A stretch of DNA of 64,000 bases, from the IMG/VR virus record IMGVR_UViG_3300007276_000039, positions 21,682 to 85,681 of that record, one strand, 5' to 3'. The translations under genes and the position numbers were made by a program. This DNA comes from a virus. The notes under the pieces were generated by a model, which saw only the letters and a program-made list of their open reading frames with translations, ran no database searches and was not told the DNA's origin. Shown in pieces: positions 33,531 to 42,154 of this stretch (positions within the stretch are counted from its first letter, which is position 1; the number at the start of each line of letters is the position of its first letter).

Positions 33531-34910
33531 TCATTCCCCTCGCAGGGTGCGATGTGCAAGGGCGTGAACTTCGTCCCACCCCATGTTCGCCATGTCTTGC
33601 GTTGAGGGAATGTCAATGGATGCAACCGACTTTTGAATGGTCGTGCCTGCTCCTGCACCGATGTTGTCAATGCGCTCGGAAAGAGCCTCAATGGACTTCA
33701 CGATTTCCGTAAGTGGTGCTCGTGCGTCAAAGGCGGCTTTATCAGCCTCGGATTTAGCAACTTCCATCTCGTTGTTGAAGCGAGCGGCAAAGTTGCCTTC
33801 AAGGTTGTTTCGGAAGTCTTGTTCCAAAGCGGCGGCTTTGTAAACTTCGTAAGCGGCTTCAAGGTCTGCATCACTCACATTTTCGGAGTTGAGGTAGCCC
33901 TTGGACAATGAGGCTGGCCCCATTGCTCCGGCAGGAGTTTTACCACCGGAAGCGGTGATAGCGTTGATTGCACCAGTGGAGGGAGAACCGTTCTCCTGTC
34001 CTCGGCCACGGACTTGACCACCGAAGTAGTCAGCACCGTCAACAGCGTCGGGGTTGTCAAAGCCACCAAGTTGGGCTTTCTCAAGTTGGTCAAAGTGGAG
34101 GCGAGCACCATCAGTGTCAACGCCAGCCGACTTGAGGGTGTTTTCCATCCAAGAAAGGTATTCGGAGGAAATAACATCGGAGTATTCTCCTTTGTCCATG
34201 TACATCTTGTCATCGTCTTTCTTTTCGTCTTTCATTTCGTCACCTTCTTCTTTTTCGGGCTTTTTTTCTTCATCACTACCCTTACCCTTCATGTGTTCAC
34301 GGAGTTGAGGAGGTAGTTCTCCCTTTTCCATGGCATCCAGTCGGCTTTCAAGTCGTGACATAATTTCTGTCAAATCACTGTTTTCGTTTGTCATAGTGTT
34401 GTCCTCCTTCAAAATGCGGAACTGTGCTTCGGGGTTGATACCCTTTTCACAAATCGTCACCTCATGCAACTCCATTTTTGAAATCTCTTGGTAGTCGCCT
34501 TTTTCCATGTCGGACTTTCGCACTCGCTTGAATGCTTGCCCTCCAATAGAAAATCCACGAAGGTTGCCCTTGCGGATTTCAGCGGCTACTTCACGAGCCT
34601 TCTCTATATCGTTGCGGAGTTTAACAACAACGAACAGCCCTGTGTCATCCGTTTCGGATTTCCACATGCGTCCGTTGGAATCAATGTACGAGTCAATGAC
34701 TTCGCCAACTTGAATGTTGGAGTGAGCCAACTGTACATTGCGGTACTTTTCACCCTTCATGAAGCCATCAAAGGCATCCTTTAGGGCGGAGCGAGTAATG
34801 AGGTCGCCTTGCTTATCTACAAGTTCAACTGATGCGTAGCCAGCAACAACCAAATCGTTACCACTCTTGAGGAGAGTGATACCGTCAGTAGGTCGTTGAA
34901 TGCTCAGCAT
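33531..34910 (-). CDS. prohead maturation protease fused to scaffold-like region
   Basis: A 459-residue protein. The N-terminal ~165 residues match the S78-type prohead serine protease: VVAGYASVELVDKQGDLITR, NVQLAHSNIQVGEV with putative catalytic His63, GNLRGFSIGGQAF with Ser121, and MELHEVTICEKGINPEAQF. The rest is coiled-coil/charged (long Glu/Lys-rich stretch near 200-235) and looks like the internal scaffold (delta-domain equivalent), which the protease would cut on capsid maturation. It lies immediately upstream of the capsid gene. GGGAG precedes the ATG. Confidence 0.85.
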   Translation of the reverse strand: MLSIQRPTDGITLLKSGNDLVVAGYASVELVDKQGDLITRSALKDAFDGFMKGEKYRNVQLAHSNIQVGEVIDSYIDSNGRMWKSETDDTGLFVVVKLRNDIEKAREVAAEIRKGNLRGFSIGGQAFKRVRKSDMEKGDYQEISKMELHEVTICEKGINPEAQFRILKEDNTMTNENSDLTEIMSRLESRLDAMEKGELPPQLREHMKGKGSDEEKKPEKEEGDEMKDEKKDDDKMYMDKGEYSDVISSEYLSWMENTLKSAGVDTDGARLHFDQLEKAQLGGFDNPDAVDGADYFGGQVRGRGQENGSPSTGAINAITASGGKTPAGAMGPASLSKGYLNSENVSDADLEAAYEVYKAAALEQDFRNNLEGNFAARFNNEMEVAKSEADKAAFDARAPLTEIVKSIEALSERIDNIGAGAGTTIQKSVASIDIPSTQDMANMGWDEVHALAHRTLRGE

Positions 34911-34949
34911 TGAACTTCCGACTCCCTGTTATGGTATAAGAATGGTTCG

Positions 34950-37900
34950 TCAAGTCCGAGACACCAACGGCTGGTCATTGTCGTAGTCTATAGAGAGTCT
35001 TTCACCCTCGTCAGTTTCTACTTGAATGTGATTCAGTCGCTCGGTTTTCTTCTCTTTCTTTTCATCAGTAATTTTTTTCTCACCGTCAAAATCCGGTAAG
35101 GTTGACTCGTGACGAAGTTGGGTTGGGCCACGGGGCGATTCCTGCGGTGTACCAACATCAATACCCAGTCCCTTTGGCCCAGTCCATGTCATGCGCTCTT
35201 TGCTGATTTTATCCAAGGCTCGTACAATAACTTCCAATGCTTTCTTTGTTTGATTGGGTTTGAGAAGGCGATTTTCATCATCTTCTTCAAGAATACCCAC
35301 GCTTTGCTCTTCAGTTCGTTTATCGCTCGGCTTCTTCGGCATTACATCACTTTCAGTTTGTTTACTGAGTAATCCTTTTACCATTAGTGGAGCAACCGAC
35401 GACCAAAACGGCATAAGACTTTCAGCCAGCACCACAGGGTAATCGGTCTTGGTCAAATCACCCATCGTGCTTTTTGGTGAATGCACACACCACACATCGC
35501 CTATTTCTTCCATGTTGTACACTACTGTGTCAACTCCCTTCAACACGATTTGAATCTGTGAGTCCGAGATTTCAATATCGTGAGGAATAAGAATTGGTGC
35601 GAATGCTTTGGTCATGAGGTCAAGAGATTCTGTGCTGGCCGCACCCTCTCCTTCACCCTCCCCTTCCAACTCCTTGACTTGTACATTGTACACAGGGCGG
35701 TTTTTGCGGTTTTTCTTGGAAATACCCGTGATGGATGCACGAACAATGTCGCCAACCTTGAACACCATACGCTGGTTATGAGCCGTACCCACATCCATGT
35801 AATGTTCACCATCATGCTCCACAGCCCTGTTTCCAAGCCCCTCAATCTCAAGGATAGGGCCAGCACCCAACTGATAGGTGTACGGGCCTTTGCCACGACG
35901 GTCAAGGATGATGAAGTTGAAGTCTCGGCTGTCACGGTAAACAATCCACTTTGGATGTCGTCGCTCTCCACGCATGTAGGTGGATTTGTTGTCTCGCAAC
36001 AAAATGTTGTCGTGGTCGTCTTTGAGGTTCTTTACAGCGTCGGCCAGTCCCTCATCGTCTGTCATACGAGTATCGTGTGGGCCGGGTACAATCACAGGCT
36101 CTTGACTGTCAAACTGTGAGCGTAGAATTTTCAACCGCTCAAACAACTGCATTTCACCCACATTGGTATCGTCGTAATTGATAATGTCAATGATGTTCAA
36201 CTCTTCTTCACCAAGAATAGCGTCCAGCGTATAGTTCTTGTCGTTCATTTTTTCAAGAGCCTCTTTCGTGGCTTTGCGTAGCCCCTTCTTACGACCGTTT
36301 TCATCATACGCCGTAATCTCGTCATCACTGCGTACAATGATAATTCGCTTCCCATCATACCACTTACTTACAACCCACGAGCCGCTGAAACCACGAAGGT
36401 GTTCAAGGTCGGCCAAATCAAAAATGCGGTGCATAGGGCGAACAGCAGGACTCCATTTCGCATCGTCGCTCTTGCTCAACAACACATCCGGGTCAAGTAG
36501 AGAGGTGATGAGTTCGGTCATCTCACTTGCCGCTACCGTAGTTGGAATCTCGCTTGCTGTTTCTGCTGTCTCCATGTTCATGCTTTGGTGAGGATTGTCG
36601 GGGTACTGAGGTGGTGGTGCATTTGCATAGACTTGTTGCGCTACTTCTTTTCCGTGAATCATAGCGGTCAAATCCTCCGGCACAGAATGATACAACCCTG
36701 TGCCTACATTTGAACCGATGTGAATTGTACCGTCGTCGCCAAACTCAGCACCAAGTGTAGGTGTTGCTTCATACCCATGGTGCCACGCACCGCTGTCAAA
36801 GTTATCCGTCAACCCTGCGTGTGCGGGCGAAGGAATACCCAGTGGATACTGAGACATGCCTGCTGTTTCAGGAATTTCCAAGTCGGGTGTGAAGACACCT
36901 TCCTCTTCTTCAAGTACACGAGGGTCAAAGTGAATAATCGTGTCAAGGTGATTCTTGGTGTCGTTTGTTTTACGGGATTTTGATTGACTACCAAAGCCCT
37001 TTGCACCGTGAATATCACCTTTGACGGCACCAATACCAGCGGCTTTCATTGAGTCTTTGAATTGCTGTGGGTTAAGTTTCATACCCATGGCTCGTGGAAT
37101 ACCGTGAGAAAGATGTCCACCCCATGCTTTTATGTCAGTTTGTTGTGCAAAGTGGTTAATGGCTTGATGATACCCGTTTTCTCGTGCGTGGCGATAGAAC
37201 GCCTCATGGTCGTCCAACTCCTCTTCGGGCTTGTTCATCATCTCTTCGTCGGTGAAATGATTGAGGTCAAGCCCGTCAATGTTCGGGATTTTACCACTGA
37301 GAAGAATGTTCTTAATTGTAGAAACTTGTAACGGCGCACCTCTTTCACCCACCATATCAATGAGTTCTTGGGCTTTCACTTTTGCAACAGGAGTTCGTTG
37401 GATTCCAAGTTTGTCCAACAGTTTGTCAGCATTTTCATCACCCTCAACCATTATACCGTCTGTGGACAAATGATTAGCGATAGTAGCGTGGAATGGATTT
37501 TGTGCCGCAGGGTCGGTGTCTCGTACAGAAGCCTGTAATCCATAATTGGTTGAAGAAACACCGTGTACACTGTGAGGAACAGACACAATGTAGCGTTGAG
37601 CGTCACGCATCAGTTGATGGGTGTTTGCGATAAACTTCTCCGGCTCGTCGGGATTGAAAGCATCGGGGTCATGCTCAAGGTATTTTGGTAGAAGAACATC
37701 TCGTGCAACCTCAGCAATGGTTTGTCGGTGGCCACCAAACAATTGCTCCATACGAGTGGCATCAAGTTTCCACATTGTGTTTTTACTCTTCTTTTGTGTG
37801 CTTTGCTGTACCTTTTCCAATTGTTGAGTCGTATCGTTGATTTCAGCCATCAACGGTTGCAATTCTTCAATGGGTGCGCCAGTGGTTTGCTTTTCAGTCA

Positions 37901-40736
37901 ACTCTTGATTTAATTCTTCAAGCATTGTTGTGAGTTCGGATTCTTGTTGCGAAGCGGGTAACATACCGCCGAATTGAAGCAAACGAGAAACGGCATCCTT
38001 TTCGTCAGCCGCCATTGTGGTTTTTGTTTTCTGTGTCTTTTTCTTCGCTTGCAGTTCCTCAGTCATGGTTTCCGTCATGCTTTGAAGAGAAGAAAGCAAC
38101 TTCTGTTCATCAAACTCACCAAGACCTCGGCCCAACAAAGCAGTGTTTAATTCGGGATGCTTATCTGTAACGACACCGGGTGCCATCGGGAGAGTGTTTC
38201 TACCGTGCATAAGGTACTCAAGAATCTCCTTTGGGTCTTGTGTACCCAGTATTTTTGACGCTTGAGTAATGGCCGTCATAGCGTGATTCATATCGGGATT
38301 GGTCAACACTTGATTCTTCAACGCATTGAACGAAAAGCCACTACCACCGCCCCATCGCATAAAATCAATGAAGTGTTCTTTGCTCTCCCCACCACTGAAT
38401 GCCTCATCTCCACGAAGGAAGTCTTGAACTTTCATCAGTGATTTTTGTGCTGGTTGATGAGGGTGATTCATACGCCCGCCAAGCGTTTCAAGGAAGTGAG
38501 CCAGTTGTGCGTTCTTGTGCATATTGCTGTCCGAAGGAGATGCGCCGTAGGATGTGAAGGCACCCACATGATAGGTGGGAATAATTGTGTGTGGATATGT
38601 CAACGGTTTGAGATGGGTGCCAAACCTGTCCTTACGCTCTTTGTCCGTCATGTGGCGAATCGTGTATTCGTAATCGGGGTTGAGTGTCGTTTTGTGTTCT
38701 GTGTAGTTGTTCTTGCCGGTTGAACCGTCCCGGTACGCTCGTTTTTTGGAATGCCCTACGGGAGAAAGCAAGTTTTGTAGCAACTCTTTTTGGTTGAAGT
38801 ATGAAAAGCCCTTACCAGTAGAAACAAATTGCTGTGTGCTTGTGTTTACCTTTTTCATTTTTTCGCCAAACTCACCAATCAACTTTGTTTTTAATGGCAT
38901 GAAGTGATGAGCGAGCGTTGTGTTATCGGGATTGGCATTGATGTAATTTGCACCAGCATCGCTTAGTTCTGTGAATGGCGAAAGACCGTCCTCATCAGCA
39001 TGTGTGGCGTGAAGGATGTCATGGTAAGTTGCAAGCGTTATACCTGCTCCGCCCGTTTTTGCAAAGGCTGAGTCCCAAAAGCGACCGGGGCCGTAAGTGA
39101 AACCGTCACTGTGGTTTCGCCAGTAATTCGGTTTTTCCTCTGTTGGATGAGGGCCGTGTGGGGAAGTAAAAAAGGCCCGATGATTGCGAGCATCCTTGAT
39201 ACCAGCATGAAGTGAAGAGTTCGCCTTAGCCATGGATTCAATGTCGTCAATCAAGTCAGCGTTGACAATTGGTTCTTCCAATTTACCGTGAATTGGATGG
39301 TCGGTCATCAACTCCCGTGTCTTAGGGTCGTAGCCAGCCAAATAAAGCAAATCAGCCTTGCTCATTCGCACATCGTCAAGACTTCGCTTTCTTCCCTTTA
39401 CTTTGAAGTGGCTTGCCATTGCATCTTTCATTTCGTCTTGGTCAAGTTCTCTCATTGGGTTCTTGTCCACATAAAGGCGTGGTAGAAACTTGTGATGCCC
39501 CGATATACCGTAGTTGTCTCGGATGCGTTCAAGAATAATTTCTGAGAGTGAATGACCATCAAATTCATCCATAGGCTCGTGAGCAAATCTACCCATAGCC
39601 TGTTGCAAAAACATGTTGCTTTCACCAGCAATGTAGTCGTTGTCATTGTTTTCTTGATGGTAGTGTGCATTTCGCCCCATATGTGTCATTGGACGCATAG
39701 CCCAATTCATTTCGGGAGTCATACGCATGAGGGCGTTGTATTTGAGGCGAGCAGAAGGAAACTTTTGTCCGTTAGGTAGCGAAATCAAATCATGGTCGTC
39801 AAGACCCTTTTCACCGATATGCTCCATGATGGCTGTGCGTTCTTCGGGGTCAAACCATTCAAGGCCAAGCATGTAGCCAAGGTGCCCAAGCCGTGTTGGG
39901 TGTTCTTCATACTTGTCGCTGAGCATCATGTTGCTATCGTCATCAGCCTCCCACATGGCCGCTCGGTCAGCAAAGTGTTCTTTGCGAAGTTGCTCTTTCA
40001 TCTCAGCGTTGTCCATACCTTCAGCCAGTAATTCCTCTTGACGATTCTTGTTCCGCTTTAACCAACGGAAATAATCTCGCTCGTAGAGGTCATGCTGGTG
40101 ATGAAGAAGTGTGCCGTTTGGACGGGTATCACCAAGAATGTTTACCTTCTTTCCTCCTTTTTGCTGAAACCCACCGACAAGAGGATGGTCTTTACCGAGA
40201 GTATCAAAGAATTGCTTTTCCATTTCCTTCTCGGCTTCACCATGCCCACCCAGTGCCCAACTTCGTAGCATCTCTACATAGGCAGGCATCCCCGACACTG
40301 CGTTGGTACGAAGAAGCGGGTGGTTGACTTCGTGAAACGGGAAGTGGTGCCGCTGGTATGGATGTGTGCCGTCCTTTGGTTGGTAGTACGGCCACATTGC
40401 ATGGCCGTGCTTTTTGTTTACAGGTGATTGAAGCCCGTCTTTCCATACATGGTTGGTCGGCTCGCCATGTGAGTGTTGAAGAGCGAACAAGTAGCCCATA
40501 CCTTCGGGATATTTGTAATCGGTTTCACCGACTTTTACTGCATCTTTTTCTGCTTGTTCTTTATTCTTGTAAATCATCTCAGCCGTGGCTTTGAGAGATT
40601 TGAACAACGGTTCGCTTGGAGTCGTGTCAAGTGCTTCGTAGGCAAGAATGTATTCAGCCGCCGAATAAACAAGGTCAAGACCATCATCCAGTGATTTAAG
40701 CAGTTGGTTGCTACACACAAAGAAATGGTCGTTCAC
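34950..40736 (-). CDS. 1928-residue head-module protein with degenerate DNA-ligase-like C-terminal domains
   Basis: The first ~1400 residues are unrecognised, mostly helical and polar with Gln/Glu coiled stretches around 860-1010. From ~1430 to ~1670 the order of ATP-dependent DNA ligase elements is visible: a WSPAVRPMHRIFDL lead-in, motif I-like KWYDGKR (1458-1464), LDAIL (D1505) followed by IIDIINYD (motif III place), DNILLR (1576-1581, motif IV place), Y-x-x-G-x-R then KWIVYR (motif V place), and an OB-fold-like GDIVRASITGISKK then PVYNVQVKEL. The nucleophilic Lys position (K-x-D-G) is Trp1459, EGxxxK reads DNxxxR and the K-x-K of motif V reads V-x-R, so ligation activity is unlikely. The start is GTG. 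It lies between portal and prohead protease, suggesting an internal virion protein. Confidence 0.75.
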   Translation of the reverse strand: MNDHFFVCSNQLLKSLDDGLDLVYSAAEYILAYEALDTTPSEPLFKSLKATAEMIYKNKEQAEKDAVKVGETDYKYPEGMGYLFALQHSHGEPTNHVWKDGLQSPVNKKHGHAMWPYYQPKDGTHPYQRHHFPFHEVNHPLLRTNAVSGMPAYVEMLRSWALGGHGEAEKEMEKQFFDTLGKDHPLVGGFQQKGGKKVNILGDTRPNGTLLHHQHDLYERDYFRWLKRNKNRQEELLAEGMDNAEMKEQLRKEHFADRAAMWEADDDSNMMLSDKYEEHPTRLGHLGYMLGLEWFDPEERTAIMEHIGEKGLDDHDLISLPNGQKFPSARLKYNALMRMTPEMNWAMRPMTHMGRNAHYHQENNDNDYIAGESNMFLQQAMGRFAHEPMDEFDGHSLSEIILERIRDNYGISGHHKFLPRLYVDKNPMRELDQDEMKDAMASHFKVKGRKRSLDDVRMSKADLLYLAGYDPKTRELMTDHPIHGKLEEPIVNADLIDDIESMAKANSSLHAGIKDARNHRAFFTSPHGPHPTEEKPNYWRNHSDGFTYGPGRFWDSAFAKTGGAGITLATYHDILHATHADEDGLSPFTELSDAGANYINANPDNTTLAHHFMPLKTKLIGEFGEKMKKVNTSTQQFVSTGKGFSYFNQKELLQNLLSPVGHSKKRAYRDGSTGKNNYTEHKTTLNPDYEYTIRHMTDKERKDRFGTHLKPLTYPHTIIPTYHVGAFTSYGASPSDSNMHKNAQLAHFLETLGGRMNHPHQPAQKSLMKVQDFLRGDEAFSGGESKEHFIDFMRWGGGSGFSFNALKNQVLTNPDMNHAMTAITQASKILGTQDPKEILEYLMHGRNTLPMAPGVVTDKHPELNTALLGRGLGEFDEQKLLSSLQSMTETMTEELQAKKKTQKTKTTMAADEKDAVSRLLQFGGMLPASQQESELTTMLEELNQELTEKQTTGAPIEELQPLMAEINDTTQQLEKVQQSTQKKSKNTMWKLDATRMEQLFGGHRQTIAEVARDVLLPKYLEHDPDAFNPDEPEKFIANTHQLMRDAQRYIVSVPHSVHGVSSTNYGLQASVRDTDPAAQNPFHATIANHLSTDGIMVEGDENADKLLDKLGIQRTPVAKVKAQELIDMVGERGAPLQVSTIKNILLSGKIPNIDGLDLNHFTDEEMMNKPEEELDDHEAFYRHARENGYHQAINHFAQQTDIKAWGGHLSHGIPRAMGMKLNPQQFKDSMKAAGIGAVKGDIHGAKGFGSQSKSRKTNDTKNHLDTIIHFDPRVLEEEEGVFTPDLEIPETAGMSQYPLGIPSPAHAGLTDNFDSGAWHHGYEATPTLGAEFGDDGTIHIGSNVGTGLYHSVPEDLTAMIHGKEVAQQVYANAPPPQYPDNPHQSMNMETAETASEIPTTVAASEMTELITSLLDPDVLLSKSDDAKWSPAVRPMHRIFDLADLEHLRGFSGSWVVSKWYDGKRIIIVRSDDEITAYDENGRKKGLRKATKEALEKMNDKNYTLDAILGEEELNIIDIINYDDTNVGEMQLFERLKILRSQFDSQEPVIVPGPHDTRMTDDEGLADAVKNLKDDHDNILLRDNKSTYMRGERRHPKWIVYRDSRDFNFIILDRRGKGPYTYQLGAGPILEIEGLGNRAVEHDGEHYMDVGTAHNQRMVFKVGDIVRASITGISKKNRKNRPVYNVQVKELEGEGEGEGAASTESLDLMTKAFAPILIPHDIEISDSQIQIVLKGVDTVVYNMEEIGDVWCVHSPKSTMGDLTKTDYPVVLAESLMPFWSSVAPLMVKGLLSKQTESDVMPKKPSDKRTEEQSVGILEEDDENRLLKPNQTKKALEVIVRALDKISKERMTWTGPKGLGIDVGTPQESPRGPTQLRHESTLPDFDGEKKITDEKKEKKTERLNHIQVETDEGERLSIDYDNDQPLVSRT

Positions 40737-40748
40737 GCTATCACCGCC

Positions 40749-40895
40749 CTATTGGAGCGGTACAAATTGTGGACAAGCGTGCAAATCCATTCCGCCATGT
40801 TGCGGCAATTGACATCCTGTGCGTTCAACGCCTCCACACAGACCACAAATAACTGGTGCACCGCTTTCACGCATTGCCGCTTTTGGGTTAGGCAT
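40749..40895 (-). CDS. 48-residue zinc-knuckle protein
   Basis: A very short gene filling the gap between two larger ones. The ATG at 40895 shares a base with the stop of the upstream gene (TGATG), and a TAG stop lies 12 bases before the next GTG start. The sequence starts MPNPKAAMRESG and carries CGLCGG, a further Cys and HACP, four Cys plus His in zinc-knuckle spacing. The coupled start and the cysteine pattern, so common in this genome, support it as real. Function is unknown. Confidence 0.65.
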   Translation of the reverse strand: MPNPKAAMRESGAPVICGLCGGVERTGCQLPQHGGMDLHACPQFVPLQ

Positions 40896-41410
40896 CAACG
40901 CCCACCCGCCGTGTCTTCTCGCTCAGCCCCTCGTCCCTCATGAGGATTCATACGAGAGCCGAGGCGTTGAGTGTCAATGGCTTCTTTGGGCTTCTTTTTC
41001 TTGGGAGCATCCTCAGTCTCAATGGTGCGTCCGTTAGTGGTAAAGTAACCACTTTTGGTTTGTCCACCCGATTCAGCGTGGAAAGAAGGATTGACATCGG
41101 TGATTTTCTCAGCCTTGAAGCCCGGTTCGGCTTTGGCCATTTTACCATGAGACTTGTTGCATTGTGCCTTTTGCTTTTCCGAGCATTCCGAATACTTCTT
41201 ACCGAAGTTCTTCATACAGTATTTATCTTTGGTAGCCATGTCAGCCTTAGCCATTTTGCCACCGCAACCCATTTTCATACATTGGCCCATTTTGTTGAGT
41301 TTACCACCTTTACACTTTGGACAATCTTCACCTTTTAGCAATTCGTCAATTCGTTGTTCAAGTTCAATGGCCTTTGTCAAATATCCGTTTTCTACTGGTC
41401 GTGGTTTCAT
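40895..41410 (-). CDS. Lys/Cys-rich zinc-binding protein
   Basis: About 171 residues. The start is set at the ATG at 41410, which overlaps the previous stop (ATGA); the longer frame would run into the upstream gene. It begins with a helix (LTKAIELEQRIDELLKG) followed by several Cys pairs (CPKCKGGK, CMKMGCGGK, a Cys-rich YCMKNFGKKYSECSEKQKAQC stretch), then a charged tail with KKKKPKEAIDT. The KAxCNKSHGKMAKA element resembles short Lys/Cys-rich repeats in other phage internal proteins. It probably binds zinc and perhaps DNA; no family is recognised. Confidence 0.65.
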   Translation of the reverse strand: MKPRPVENGYLTKAIELEQRIDELLKGEDCPKCKGGKLNKMGQCMKMGCGGKMAKADMATKDKYCMKNFGKKYSECSEKQKAQCNKSHGKMAKAEPGFKAEKITDVNPSFHAESGGQTKSGYFTTNGRTIETEDAPKKKKPKEAIDTQRLGSRMNPHEGRGAEREDTAGGR

Positions 41411-41748
41411 TGTACACCCTCCTTTGCACCTAAAGCCAATTCGTGAATGTCTTCCCACGACATGGCATGAATGTCCTCATTACTCATTGTGCCTATTTCG
41501 GGTGAACTCTTGAGAAGAGCACCACCTTCAAGAGCCATATCTCCCCGGAAAGGGTCAACTTGTAAGTCATTTGTGAAAGGAGTAGAGACATTGACAAGTC
41601 CCATTTTACGAAGAAGTTGTTGTGGGTTGTTGATGAGTCTTTTGAGAGCATCATTTTCAGCCTTAAGAATTGAAAGATTGGAATCCATAGACTCCATCTT
41701 ATTGATGAGAACACCAATCAATTGTTCAGCATCGGATGATTCACTCAT
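41407..41748 (-). CDS. coiled-coil small protein
   Basis: A 113-residue protein. Residues ~5-50 form a strongly predicted coiled coil (LIGVLINKMESMDSNLSILK then AENDALKRLI), and the C-terminus has MSNEDIHAMSWEDIHELALG, which is echoed by the C-terminal MGWDEVHALAHRTLRG of the prohead protease gene product (33531-34910). The two C-termini look related: M-x-W-[ED]-[DE]-[IV]-H-[AE]-L-A. Shared tails would fit proteins brought together in the procapsid. Its stop overlaps the next ATG. Confidence 0.6.
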   Translation of the reverse strand: MSESSDAEQLIGVLINKMESMDSNLSILKAENDALKRLINNPQQLLRKMGLVNVSTPFTNDLQVDPFRGDMALEGGALLKSSPEIGTMSNEDIHAMSWEDIHELALGAKEGVQ

Positions 41749-41757
41749 TTAATCACC

Positions 41758-42108
41758 TCAAAGACGACGACCGTAGGAACCTGCGCTTCGTTTGTACTGT
41801 GGGCTGTGGCGGGAGGAAGACATAAAGCCGAGTCGCTGTCCTTCAATGGCGGGCTTAGATGCTTCTTGTGGTTGCATTTTCAACACAGGGACACCGCCAG
41901 CAAAAATATCCCGTGGGCCTTGTGGGGTCACCACATCGGATTTAGCAATCTCTTGGTGCAAATCATCAGCCAAAAAATCGCTGAGTTTTTGTACTTCACT
42001 AAGGTGTTGCTTGGCCATTTGACCATCTCCACTTTCAAGAGCAGAAATAAATGATTTCTGTGCTTGTTCCATTTTTCGGGCCATCGGGTGCATTTTCAAT
42101 AAGTCCAT
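41758..42108 (-). CDS. small helical protein downstream of portal
   Basis: 116 residues from the ATG at 42108, with AGGGATTAAC just upstream; an extended frame to 42192 would overlap the portal gene and has unlikely sequence. The N-terminal half is an amphipathic helix-rich region (LLKMHPMARKMEQAQKSFIS, then LSEVQKLSDFLADDLHQEI). The C-terminus ends RSAGSYGRRL. There are 46 bases between it and the portal stop. Function is unknown; possibly a portal-associated chaperone. Confidence 0.6.
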   Translation of the reverse strand: MDLLKMHPMARKMEQAQKSFISALESGDGQMAKQHLSEVQKLSDFLADDLHQEIAKSDVVTPQGPRDIFAGGVPVLKMQPQEASKPAIEGQRLGFMSSSRHSPQYKRSAGSYGRRL

Positions 42109-42154
42109 GTTAATCCCTGCTATGTTCGCCTCATGCCTTTCGTCTTTAAGAGCA

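Noticed and set aside
34950-40736. An active DNA ligase
   Set aside because: The nucleophilic lysine and the motif IV and V acids and lysines are all replaced, so only the fold is claimed.
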